Shown: piece by piece, positions 34,219 through 42,613 of the stretch
Position numbering within the stretch: the first letter of the stretch is position 1
Layout: the number at the start of each line of letters is the position of its first letter
Assembly (NCBI GenBank): GCA_016795385.1
Contig: JAEUHI010000053.1
Span: forward strand, 1 to 48,403
Length of the DNA stretch: 48,403 bases
Reading direction: 5' to 3'
From: Verrucomicrobiales bacterium
Lineage (GTDB): Bacteria; Verrucomicrobiota; Verrucomicrobiia; Verrucomicrobiales; DEV007
The notes under the pieces: generated by a model
The model's database searches: none
What the model saw: only the letters and a program-made list of their open reading frames with translations
Told to the model about the DNA's origin: nothing
Made by a program: the position numbers and the translations under genes

Positions 34219-35955
34219 ATGGCACCGCTCTCCCGATTCTTCGCCCTCGCCCTCCCCTTCCTCTCCGTCGCACCGGCCTGGGCTCAGGAAGCCGCGGAGC
34301 CCGGGAAGAGCCTCGCCACCCGCATCGACGAGACCGTCGCCCCGATCGCGAAACTCTTCGATTCGATCATCTTCTACGGGATCAAACTCACCGACGACGT
34401 CACCCTGCCTATCGTGCTCGTGCTGCTCGGGTTCACCGCGATTTTCCTGACGATTTACTTCAAGTTCATCAATCTCCGCGGTTTCGGCGTGGCCTTGCGC
34501 ACCGCCCGCGGCAAATACACGCCCCACGACGCGCCGGGCGAGATCACCCATTTCCAGGCCCTCAGCGCGGCCCTTTCCGCCACCGTCGGGCTCGGCAACA
34601 TCGGCGGCGTCGCCGTGGCCGTCGGTGTCGGTGGTCCGGGAGCGACCTTCTGGATGATCCTCATGGGTCTCTGCGGCATGACCACGAAATTCGCGGAATG
34701 CACCCTCGGGGTGAAATACCGCAAGATCATGAAGAACGGCACGGTGAAGGGCGGCGGCATGTATTACCTCCGCGATGGTCTCGCCGAACGCGGCCTCGGC
34801 GGCATCGGCAAGGTGCTCGCCCTCGTCTTCGCCCTCTTCGTGATCGGCGGCTCCTTCGGTGCGGGCAACATGTTCCAGGCGAACCAGGCCTTCAGCCAGA
34901 TGAGCACCACCTTCCCCGCGCTCGCGGGCGGGGACGGCAACGGCGCGGTCTGGTTCGGGTTGGGCATGGCCATCCTCACCGGGCTCGTCATCCTCGGCGG
35001 CATCGTCTCGATCGCCCGGGTCACCTCCTTTCTCGTCCCTTTCATGTGCGGGATGTATGTGATCGCGGCGCTGATCATCATCCTCGGCAACGTCGGCTCG
35101 CTCGGTTCCGCTTTCGCCACGATCTTCACCTCCGCCTTCAGCAACGAGGCCGTCACCGGTGGTCTCATCGGCGTCCTGATCCAGGGCATCCGCCGCGCCG
35201 CCTTCTCGAACGAGGCCGGCCTCGGCTCGGCCCCCATCGCCCACGCCGCCGTGAAGACGAACGAACCCGCGAGCGAAGGTTTTGTCGCCCTCCTCGAGCC
35301 CTTCGTTGACACCGTCGTCGTCTGCACGATGAGTGCCCTCGTCCTCGTCATCACCGGCACCTGGCAGATCAATGCCGAGGTCAATCCGGGCGGCACCGAC
35401 CTCATCAAAGCCCCTGGCTCCAGCGAGGTCGTCAAGCGCCTCGAGGCCGGGCAATTCCTCCACACCCGCAAGACCGAGGGCGATCACCTCGAAGTCATCG
35501 GACTCGTGAACGGCGCCTTCCAGGAAACGGAGAAGACCACCGGATGGGTCGCCAAATCCGCGGTGACCAGCAAGACCGGCGTTCCCGTCACGTCCCTCGC
35601 CTTTGCCTCGGTCCTTTCGTGGTTCCCCGTCGTGCTCAGCCTCGCCGTCTTCCTCTTCGCCTTCTCCACCATGATCTCGTGGTCCTACTACGGGCAGCAG
35701 GGCGTCATGTACCTCTTTGGCTTTGTTGGAGAGGACAAGATCCACCTGCCTGTGATCGTCTACAAGATCGTCTTCTGCCTCCTCATCATCGTCGGCACCT
35801 CGGCCTCGCTCGATAACATCCTCATGCTCTCCGATGCGATGGTGTTCGCCATGGTTATCCCGAACCTCATCGGGCTCTACCTCCTCCTGCCCGTGATCAA
35901 GCGCGAGACCGATCGATTCCTCGCCCTCGTCAAAGAGACCGACGCGAAGAAATAG
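34219..35955 (+). CDS. AGCS-family amino acid:sodium symporter
   Basis: A 578-residue secondary transporter of the alanine/glycine:cation symporter family with a cleavable-looking N-terminal segment (residues 1-23) followed by about 10-11 transmembrane helices. Family motifs include LSATVGLGNIGGVAVAVGVGGPGATFWM, GGSFGAGNMFQANQAF, AFSNEAGLGSAPIAHAA and STMISWSYYGQQG. An extra soluble region of about 80 residues between helices (after INAEVNPGGTD) is longer than in E. coli homologues. It imports alanine, glycine or related amino acids with sodium; the exact substrate is not readable. The ATG at 34219 was chosen over a TTG at 34156. Confidence 0.92.
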   Translation: MAPLSRFFALALPFLSVAPAWAQEAAEPGKSLATRIDETVAPIAKLFDSIIFYGIKLTDDVTLPIVLVLLGFTAIFLTIYFKFINLRGFGVALRTARGKYTPHDAPGEITHFQALSAALSATVGLGNIGGVAVAVGVGGPGATFWMILMGLCGMTTKFAECTLGVKYRKIMKNGTVKGGGMYYLRDGLAERGLGGIGKVLALVFALFVIGGSFGAGNMFQANQAFSQMSTTFPALAGGDGNGAVWFGLGMAILTGLVILGGIVSIARVTSFLVPFMCGMYVIAALIIILGNVGSLGSAFATIFTSAFSNEAVTGGLIGVLIQGIRRAAFSNEAGLGSAPIAHAAVKTNEPASEGFVALLEPFVDTVVVCTMSALVLVITGTWQINAEVNPGGTDLIKAPGSSEVVKRLEAGQFLHTRKTEGDHLEVIGLVNGAFQETEKTTGWVAKSAVTSKTGVPVTSLAFASVLSWFPVVLSLAVFLFAFSTMISWSYYGQQGVMYLFGFVGEDKIHLPVIVYKIVFCLLIIVGTSASLDNILMLSDAMVFAMVIPNLIGLYLLLPVIKRETDRFLALVKETDAKK

Positions 35956-35964
35956 CCCGAGCGG

Positions 35965-37113
35965 TCAGTGCAACAAACTTCTCGGCAGCGCCCGGAGATA
36001 GGCGCTCATGATCTCGCCCCCGCTCTCCGGGCGGAGTTTCTCATGTCCCGGACGAGTCGTCTGCGGTGCGATGCGGGTACCATCCCGATACGACCCGTTC
36101 GGCATCGCATGGGAGCCGTAGCCGACCACGACCCACTCGGGCAGCGTCACCCGATCCGGCAGCACCGAGGCCGCCGACTCCACCAAGCCATCGCTCGGGC
36201 TGTAGTAGGGCGCCGTCCGCTCCACCTGGCGACGCACCCCGGGAGACCAGAGCCGCTCCGTGATGCGGCCGTCCGCCCCATCCGGGATCATCGCGATGCT
36301 GATCCAGGTCGTTCCAGGAAAACGGGCCGCAAAACGCGCCGCATCGGCCTCCCATGGCGAACGGGCGATTGATTCCAGCATCGCGATCGCCTTTTCCTGA
36401 TCCGAGACACGCAGCCACCGCCGAGTCATCGTCGGGAAAGGCCGCGATGAATGAGCCATCCAGTCGCCCACCACCGATCCCTGCACCGTGCCCGCGAGCG
36501 AGAGCACCACCGCGAGCTTGCGACGGTCGGAGGCGGGCAGGTGGATCCCGTCCTCCTGCAGATAGTGGATCACATCATGAGCCCCCTTTGATAGCATCAC
36601 GAGAATCACCTTTTCACTCCGGGCAAAGGCCTGCTGGAGCTGCGCCGCGATGAACGCCGCATTCTCTTCCACCGATCCGCGGGCCTCCGTCTCGATGAAC
36701 CAGGTCGAAAACCCCATCCCGCGCGCCGCTTCGGCCGCGCCGCGTAGACATTCGCGGGTGCGATCTTTTTTGTTGGGATTGCCCGCCCGGGTCCCCGGCA
36801 CGATCACGATCGCCGTGCGCGCCCGCTCCCCCGCCGTCATCGCCGCGAGGGAGTCGGGGAAGGCAAAACCAGCGTCGCCCGTCGTCCGGATGACGCGGCG
36901 CTCCAGCAAGCCACTCGATTGATCCTCCGCCACGAGACCCGCCTCCAGCTTCCGTTTCGCCGCCACCAGACCCTCCGATCGCGTCGTTTCGCGGACCTCG
37001 GCGAGCAGGGCGCTCTCCGCCACCAGACCTGCAAACGTGTCTTCGCCACCCCGTCGGGCGCAGGAGGAGAGAAGGAGCGCGCCCCCCAACAGTCCCGCGA
37101 TCGCCGTCCTCAT
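35965..37113 (-). CDS. Lipoprotein of alpha/beta-hydrolase type
   Basis: A 382-residue lipoprotein with a lipobox (LLLSSC, Cys18). The core has an alpha/beta-hydrolase plan: TAIVIVPGTRAGNP, VILVMLSKGAHDVIHYL with Ser of LSKGA at the nucleophile-elbow position, LAVVLSLAGTVQGS, and EWVVVGYGSHAMPNGSY as a possible His region. The elbow lacks the usual G-x-S-x-G first glycine, so catalysis is uncertain. The ATG at 37113 overlaps the upstream small gene by 4 bases. It may be a lipid-anchored esterase or lipase-like protein; this is inferred from pattern. Confidence 0.65.
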   Translation of the reverse strand: MRTAIAGLLGGALLLSSCARRGGEDTFAGLVAESALLAEVRETTRSEGLVAAKRKLEAGLVAEDQSSGLLERRVIRTTGDAGFAFPDSLAAMTAGERARTAIVIVPGTRAGNPNKKDRTRECLRGAAEAARGMGFSTWFIETEARGSVEENAAFIAAQLQQAFARSEKVILVMLSKGAHDVIHYLQEDGIHLPASDRRKLAVVLSLAGTVQGSVVGDWMAHSSRPFPTMTRRWLRVSDQEKAIAMLESIARSPWEADAARFAARFPGTTWISIAMIPDGADGRITERLWSPGVRRQVERTAPYYSPSDGLVESAASVLPDRVTLPEWVVVGYGSHAMPNGSYRDGTRIAPQTTRPGHEKLRPESGGEIMSAYLRALPRSLLH

Positions 37114-37367
37114 GCCTCTCCCCCTTCCGGCTCCACCTCCACCACCGCCGGCGATTTCCCCCGCGGAGCCCCCGTGAGGAGGGCATGGATGCGGTCCTGC
37201 AACTCCGCCGGGAGATGCGCATCGCTCTCGGGCGAAGTCCGCACGAGACGCTTCGCCTCCGCCAGATCCCCCGCCGCCACCGCGGCCTCGATCAGGCGCA
37301 GGCGCACCGACCAATCCTCCGGAGCCCGTTCCAGCTCGGCATACAGCTCCCAGAGATCCGCCCTCAT
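37110..37367 (-). CDS. Small helical (TPR-like) protein
   Basis: An 85-residue protein with a helical pair ADLWELYAELERAPEDWSVR and LRLIEAAVAAGDLAEAKRLV, like one TPR hairpin, then a Pro/Glu-rich tail. The stop overlaps the start of the lipoprotein hydrolase (ATGA), so the two are probably co-translated and may interact. The ATG at 37367 is used; the frame is open to a GTG at 37502 but without a recognisable domain. Confidence 0.6.
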   Translation of the reverse strand: MRADLWELYAELERAPEDWSVRLRLIEAAVAAGDLAEAKRLVRTSPESDAHLPAELQDRIHALLTGAPRGKSPAVVEVEPEGGEA

Positions 37368-37566
37368 GTCACCGCTCGACGTTTCCCCGGTCCTCTCCGC
37401 CTGCCGGCAGCGAACCCTGACTTCCTGACTTCCATCGCGAAAGATTGGCCGATCGGATCGCGTATGTCCAATCGCGCGTTGCTGAAAATGCGCCTGACGC
37501 ACCCCTCCCGGTCGTCTCTCCCGCGCCTGTCACAGAGGCCGACCGTGCGAAAAGACCATCGATTGA

Positions 37567-37594
37567 TTGAACAAATCCGAATATTGCGGATACT
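37567..37594 (+). promoter_or_regulatory. Candidate sigma-70-like promoter of the L,D-transpeptidase gene
   Basis: TTGAAC (37567-37572) and GATACT (37589-37594) are separated by 16 bases, 31 bases before the start codon. ATCCG-AATATTG-CGGAT forms an inverted repeat over the spacer and -10 region and might be an operator. Similarity to the consensus is moderate. Confidence 0.35.
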
Positions 37595-37625
37595 TAAGGC
37601 CTGTTAACCTCGACCTACCTGCCCC

Positions 37626-39209
37626 ATGCGACATTTTTCCCTGCTTGCCCTCGTCGCCCTATTCTTCAGCCTGCCCGCCGAGGCGCAGGACATGACGGGT
37701 GCCATCCGCGCCCAAGCATCGCGTTCCGGCAAGGGCATCTCCGGCTGGTACGCCTCCCGCGGCAACCAGCCCGTCTGGTCCGGTGAATACCTCGGCGGCC
37801 TCGCCCAGTTCATCCAGGCCCTCGATGCCCACGGGCTCTCTCCCCAGCTGTTTCAATTGAGCGCCTGGGATGCCCAGTGGCGGAATCCCAGCCCCGATCC
37901 CGGAAAACGCGCCGAGGTCGAGGTCGGCACCACCCAGCTCGCTCTCTATGCGATCCAATCCCTCGCCTACGGATTCGTCGATCCCACCTCCGTCCACCCG
38001 AAATGGGCCGCGATCCCCCGCCAAGTCACCTCATACCAGTTTCTCGATCAGGCCCTGCAGCGCCCCGCCTCGCAGTTCGCCGCCTACCTCCTTGAGGTCG
38101 TCCCGCCGCAGGACACCCGCTACGCCGAAATGGTGAAAACCCTCGCCCGCTACCGCCAGATCAATGCCATGGGAGGCTGGAAAGACCTCCCCGCCACCGC
38201 CCAGCCCGCCGGACCCGGCTCCAAATATCCCGAACTGAATCTGCTCACCTCGCGACTCCAGGCCGAAGGAGATCTGCCCGGCGGCACCGCCAAGAGCCGC
38301 AAAGGCACCATCGACAACCGCACCGGCGACGCGCTGAAATCCTTCCAATTCCGCCACGGCATCGAACCCGATGGCTTCATCGGCGCCTCCACCCTCGAAG
38401 AACTCAATACCGACACCTCCGTGCGGGTGAACCAAATCATCATCAACATCGACCGCCTCCGCTGGATGCCCCGCAGCTGGGAAGACCGCGAACACATCGA
38501 GGTGAACATCGCCGAAAACGCCCTGCGCGTTTACCGCGACCAGCGCGAGATCTCCGTGATGCCCACCGTCGTCGGGATGAAAGGCATCAGTGAAACCCCC
38601 GTCTTCCACGGGAAGGTGCAGGACGTCTACTTCCGCCCGACCTGGAACGTCCCCACCTCCATCGCCAAACGCAAACTCATCCCCGCGGCCCTCTCCGCTC
38701 CGGAGGGACCCGACGCCTACATGCGTAGCCACGCCTACCAGGTCATCTCCTCCTACGGCTCGTCCACCGTCCTGCCCAACACCGTCGAGAACCTCAACAA
38801 GGTCGCCTCTGGTGGCCTCCTCATGCGCCAGGGCAGCGGCCCGCAGAATTCGCTCGGGCTCATCAAATTCATCTTCCCGAACGATTCCGCCGTTTACCTG
38901 CACGATACGAACATGCCCGAGCTCTTCCAGCGCGCCGACCGCGACTTCAGTTCCGGCTGCGTCCGCGTCGCCCGCCCCGTCGAGCTCGCCCAGTTCATCC
39001 TCCGCGAAAATCCCGGCTGGTCCCCCGAAGCCATCCGCGCCACCATGGACGATCCCAACGTCAATGACCGTCGCGAGCGGCTCAACAAAACCACCTCCGT
39101 CTACCTGAACTACTGGACCTGCACCATCATGGGCGACGGCCGCGTCCGTTTCGACCGCGACATCTACGGTCACGACGTGACCATGTTCCAGAAGTTCGGG
39201 TTGCAGTGA
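37626..39209 (+). CDS. YcbB-type L,D-transpeptidase
   Basis: A 527-residue exported enzyme with a signal peptide (about 1-20, ending AEA). It contains an N-terminal scaffold domain, a peptidoglycan-binding domain (about 205-260, including GDALKSFQFRHGIEPDGFIG) and a YkuD catalytic domain (about 280-500) with the signature HDTNMPELFQ followed by the SSGCVRVARP box; the nucleophile is Cys445. These enzymes form 3-3 meso-DAP crosslinks in peptidoglycan or attach proteins to it, and are insensitive to most beta-lactams. YcbB/LdtD from E. coli is the nearest known relative in architecture. It is a single gene with a hairpin after the stop. Confidence 0.92.
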   Translation: MRHFSLLALVALFFSLPAEAQDMTGAIRAQASRSGKGISGWYASRGNQPVWSGEYLGGLAQFIQALDAHGLSPQLFQLSAWDAQWRNPSPDPGKRAEVEVGTTQLALYAIQSLAYGFVDPTSVHPKWAAIPRQVTSYQFLDQALQRPASQFAAYLLEVVPPQDTRYAEMVKTLARYRQINAMGGWKDLPATAQPAGPGSKYPELNLLTSRLQAEGDLPGGTAKSRKGTIDNRTGDALKSFQFRHGIEPDGFIGASTLEELNTDTSVRVNQIIINIDRLRWMPRSWEDREHIEVNIAENALRVYRDQREISVMPTVVGMKGISETPVFHGKVQDVYFRPTWNVPTSIAKRKLIPAALSAPEGPDAYMRSHAYQVISSYGSSTVLPNTVENLNKVASGGLLMRQGSGPQNSLGLIKFIFPNDSAVYLHDTNMPELFQRADRDFSSGCVRVARPVELAQFILRENPGWSPEAIRATMDDPNVNDRRERLNKTTSVYLNYWTCTIMGDGRVRFDRDIYGHDVTMFQKFGLQ

Positions 39210-39212
39210 GGA

Positions 39213-39231
39213 GTTGGGGGGGGCTCCCAAC
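39213..39231 (+). terminator. Hairpin after L,D-transpeptidase
   Basis: GTTGGG (39213-39218) pairs with CCCAAC (39226-39231) with a GGGGGCT loop, starting 3 bases after the stop codon. There is no T-run, so the terminator call is tentative. Confidence 0.4.
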
Positions 39232-39794
39232 GGGGACGAACGAACATCCCCGCCCATACCAACGGCCGGGTGGAGGAGCAACTCCCTGCTGTTGTCGCCG
39301 TCGATAACTGGCTCAGATCGCCCGGGCAGTGATCCTGATGTTTGTCAGGGGGCGACGAAAAATTCCCAATTTGAGTTCAATCTGGGAAGGCAAAACGCAC
39401 GGTCCCGCAAAAAATTCGTCGGCTCGGCGCGCCAGTTCGACGAATCCGCACCCTCCGTCGGTTGTCCTACTCTCGTTCGATGGATTAGCGCGATTGTTTG
39501 CTGGCCATAGGCCGGCGAGGGAGAAGGACGCTGGCGGGAAGTCCCCGCAATCATTCACGTACCTTCATCTACAAGAGTCGACGTCGAGGCGGATGCCCAC
39601 CGCAATGTTCCTCCTTGGTGCGGTTCGCGAGCGGAGAGGAGTGCAACCCTCAACTCGAACCCTGGGTCTTTTTCTGGCGAAAGGCTTGCGTGTAGCCGCA
39701 GCGACGGTATACAGATTGCAGCCACAACTTGATTATCGCATCGCGTCAAAAAACGCCTTGAAATGCTGTTCATTTGATTCAACCTTCCTCTACC
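39232..39794. other. Intergenic region, no gene recognised, leading into lower-GC island
   Basis: About 560 bases without a convincing gene on either strand; the open frames there have no family pattern or good ribosome-binding site. GC content falls through this stretch. One short segment (near 39495-39520) has a GCTGGCCATAGGCCGGC-like inverted repeat. It marks the boundary of the restriction-modification island. Confidence 0.5.
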
Positions 39795-40976
39795 ATGGCA
39801 AACGAAGTTCCGCTGAAGAATCTAAAGGTAACGGCGCTTTTCGCGGGCATCGGTGGCGTTGAACTCGGACTCGGACGCTCCGGCCACGAGACGATTCTAC
39901 TCTGCGAATGGGATCCATCCGCACAAAGTGTTCTACGACATCACTTTGGATCGATCCCGCTCGTCGGCGATGTCCGGGAGCTCGACCAACTTCCAAAGGA
40001 AACGGAGTTGCTGACAGCCGGTTTTCCTTGCCAAGACCTTTCTCAAGCGGGCAAAACCGTTGGCATCACGGGCGGACGATCCGGATTGGTTGACGAGGTT
40101 TTTCGGCTTTTGGAACAGAACCAGACACCCCACGTCTTGCTGGAGAACGTTCCCTTCATGTTGCAATTGGACAAGGGAGCAGCAATGCGACACATCACCG
40201 CACGCCTTGAATCACTCGGATATTCTTGGGCTTACCGCGTTGTCGATTCACGAGCCTTCGGCCTTCCGCAACGACGACAGAGGGTTTTCCTGCTGGCGTC
40301 CCGTGTAATGAAACCTGAGGAATTGCTTTTCCAAGAAGACAAGGGCGAAGTGGAGCCAACCGATCACAACGGTCGCGCATGTGGTTTTTATTGGACCGAG
40401 GGTGTACGTGGACTCGGTTGGGCGATCGATGCGGTTCCCACGTTGAAGGGTGGATCGACCATCGGAATTCCGTCTCCACCCGCGATCTGGTTCCCCGACG
40501 GAATGATCGCAACACCGGACATCCGCGATGCCGAACGGTTGCAGGGCTTTCCGACCGATTGGACTCTACCTGCCGCTATTGCCGGGAATCGAAATGCCCG
40601 TTGGAAGCTCGTCGGTAACGCAGTGACGGTAAATGCCGCTGAATGGATTGGAACGTGCCTGACCAAGGCACCTCGACCAATCAGTTCCCTTCCACTCCCC
40701 TTCGATGCCTTCCGGTCGTGGCCGAAAGCCGCTTACGGAGCACCTGGTAAGGACAGGTTCGAGGTGGAGGTTTCGATGTTCCCGATCTACAAAAAGCGTC
40801 CTTCGCTGGAACGCTTCTTGAAGTTCCGTCCGGTCCCCCTTTCGCATCGAGCAGTGTCTGGATTTACATCCCGCCTTTGTTCCGGGGGGTTGAATTATCC
40901 TCACGAATTTCTTGACGACCTCCTAAAACACAAGGAAAGGATGTCCGCATCGGGCCAAGTGATGCCTGCTGCGTAA
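39795..40976 (+). CDS. DNA (cytosine-5-)-methyltransferase
   Basis: A 393-residue C5 methyltransferase. Motif I is LFAGIGGVELGLG (about residues 15-27, SAM binding). Motif IV is GFPCQDLS with the catalytic Cys79. Motif VI is LLENVP, motif VIII QRRQRVFLLAS, motif IX ERLQGFPTDWT and motif X GNAVTVNAAEWIG. The target recognition region between VIII and IX is short, about 75 residues (YWTEGVRGLGW, then TLKGGSTIGIPSP). An extra C-terminal tail of about 90 residues follows motif X. The ATG at 39795 was chosen over a TTG at 39774. It overlaps the candidate endonuclease (TAATG) and the local GC is clearly lower than average. The recognition sequence is unknown. Confidence 0.95.
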   Translation: MANEVPLKNLKVTALFAGIGGVELGLGRSGHETILLCEWDPSAQSVLRHHFGSIPLVGDVRELDQLPKETELLTAGFPCQDLSQAGKTVGITGGRSGLVDEVFRLLEQNQTPHVLLENVPFMLQLDKGAAMRHITARLESLGYSWAYRVVDSRAFGLPQRRQRVFLLASRVMKPEELLFQEDKGEVEPTDHNGRACGFYWTEGVRGLGWAIDAVPTLKGGSTIGIPSPPAIWFPDGMIATPDIRDAERLQGFPTDWTLPAAIAGNRNARWKLVGNAVTVNAAEWIGTCLTKAPRPISSLPLPFDAFRSWPKAAYGAPGKDRFEVEVSMFPIYKKRPSLERFLKFRPVPLSHRAVSGFTSRLCSGGLNYPHEFLDDLLKHKERMSASGQVMPAA

Positions 40977-41836
40977 TGTCAAAGCTCCGGGGCGACCAAA
41001 TCTACGTACGAACGATCAGCGCAAGCAAGGTGCGGGCGACGAACGGACGCGAGTGGCAATATCATTCCCGCAGCGACGCTCACAGCAAGGCGGCATGCTG
41101 GGGTGTCGTTCTCGATCTCTTAGAGACTTGCCCTTTGTTCAGGAAGCATGTCGAACAGGGTAAAGTCGGATTTGGGATAAATCACGAGATGCGGGACTTC
41201 CGAATGAATCGGAAAAAAGATCTCGATTTGGTCATCTGTACGCCGAATTCGTTTATCGAAACAAAGGGCACGGAATTTGCCTCGCTCGTCAATCGTTACG
41301 GTGTCGTATTAAGTCCCGCTGAAGTCGAAGCTCTTTCGGCACTTCCAACGCTTCGCCGATCCACGGTTGGCTCGGTGCTTGTCGCATTGGAGGCGAAAGC
41401 CTGCATGACGGAACACATCAAAGCGTGCCCACGCCTTTACGATGAGCTCTCATCGTCGTTTCAGACAATCCACGGCGATACCAAGAACGCAGTTGCGGCG
41501 GCGTTTGTGACAATTAATGCCGCAGACGAATTTATGAGTCCGGTTCGAAACAGGGATGTTGGTGTCGATGAACCTGTAATTGCATCATCGCACCCACAAC
41601 CGAAGTACGCGAAGCGGGTTCTTGAAAAAATCATGGAGCTTCCCCGCAGGAGTGGCGAAGACGGAGTAGGTTACGATGCGCTGGGTACACTTTTTGTTGA
41701 TTGCCGTAATGATGGATCGGATGTCACGATCGTGGAGGCTCTCTCCGATGGAACGGAGGTGGATCCGATCGTGAACTATCAGTCAATGATACAACGTATC
41801 GCATCGAGTTACGCATCTCGATTTCGGGCGCTGTGA
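40976..41836 (+). CDS. Candidate type II restriction endonuclease
   Basis: A 286-residue protein translated from an ATG that overlaps the methyltransferase stop by 1 base. Residues 82-141 have a PD-(D/E)xK-like arrangement: KKDLDLVICTP (D82/D84) on a strand, then VLVALEAKACM with E139-x-K141 on another strand, followed by helical segments. The rest is unassigned. Position directly after a C5 methyltransferase, the overlap and the same lower GC make a cognate restriction enzyme the best explanation. No specific family or recognition site could be named. Another possibility is a modification-associated protein without nuclease activity. Confidence 0.75.
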   Translation: MSKLRGDQIYVRTISASKVRATNGREWQYHSRSDAHSKAACWGVVLDLLETCPLFRKHVEQGKVGFGINHEMRDFRMNRKKDLDLVICTPNSFIETKGTEFASLVNRYGVVLSPAEVEALSALPTLRRSTVGSVLVALEAKACMTEHIKACPRLYDELSSSFQTIHGDTKNAVAAAFVTINAADEFMSPVRNRDVGVDEPVIASSHPQPKYAKRVLEKIMELPRRSGEDGVGYDALGTLFVDCRNDGSDVTIVEALSDGTEVDPIVNYQSMIQRIASSYASRFRAL

Positions 41837-42129
41837 CGAGCGGTGGATAGCGAGAGGATCACCGGCTGGATTCCAGAGAAGACGTTCCTGTCGAGCGGGT
41901 GGCTGCGGCGGGACGCCTCTGCACGGCCATCCGTCGGCTGAAACCGACCGTTCCCGATGAGCCCCGGGAGGAGTCGTTCAAAAATTACCGCAGGCGGTGC
42001 GCCGGCGCTCGGCGAAATCCCCTGTCGTCCACCATGGACCGATCCCCCACGGTCCCAACCCTCGAAAATCCAGACTCGACAGATTTTTCAAAAGGTTCTA
42101 CTCTGGTCAGGAACACCAACACAGACCCG

Positions 42130-42516
42130 ATGAACAAGAACCTGCCCGTCCTTGCCCTCACGCTTGCTTTTTTCTCCCCCGCCCTGCCGAAGGCCCATGC
42201 CGGCGGAGAAGGCGGCTACACGGTTTACCGCGGCTGCTCGAATTGCGCCGACAGCAAATTCCAGACGCCCCGCTACAACCAGCTCCTCCCTTATCGCCAC
42301 TACGAGGATCGCAAGCGCTACAACGCCGCTCCCTGCTGCGGTCAGGTCGTCCGCACGGAGCCCTATCTGCTGAAGACGGTGGTGGTCAGCAAGAAGCGGG
42401 TGCCCCATTATTTCGTCGATGCCTACGGCAATCGCTCCTGCCGCCGCATCCTCACCACGACCTATAAGGAACTTTATTCGGATGGCAGCTGCTACGTCTG
42501 GACCGAACAGGGTTGA
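42130..42516 (+). CDS. Small secreted Cys-containing hypothetical protein
   Basis: A 128-residue exported protein. The signal peptide is about residues 1-24 (cleaved after AHA). The mature part has Cys pairs (CSNCADSK, PCCGQ, then single Cys in RSCRR and GSCYVW) and basic/aromatic patches (YNQLLPYRHYEDRKRY, KKRVPHYFVDAYGNRSCRR). No known family was recognised. The ATG at 42130 was chosen because the upstream in-frame extension has no domain. There is no gene in the 293 bases before it. Confidence 0.6.
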   Translation: MNKNLPVLALTLAFFSPALPKAHAGGEGGYTVYRGCSNCADSKFQTPRYNQLLPYRHYEDRKRYNAAPCCGQVVRTEPYLLKTVVVSKKRVPHYFVDAYGNRSCRRILTTTYKELYSDGSCYVWTEQG

Positions 42517-42613
42517 GCCTCCGGGTCGACCCTCTTGAATTTTCCCGGTCTCTCCCACGCCTCGGTTGCATCGGAGCGCGGTCCGCGTATTCTCGATCGC
42601 GTAACCGCGCATC

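Noticed and set aside
34147..35745. Minus-strand frame of 532 codons opposite the symporter
   Set aside because: Asp/Glu/Gly/His-rich antisense translation without recognisable domains.
39329..39862. Possible gene between the L,D-transpeptidase and methyltransferase
   Set aside because: No family pattern, poor start context and overlap with the methyltransferase start in another frame.
41837..42129. In-frame upstream extension of the small secreted protein gene
   Set aside because: The extra residues have no domain and would hide a good signal peptide that starts at 42130.
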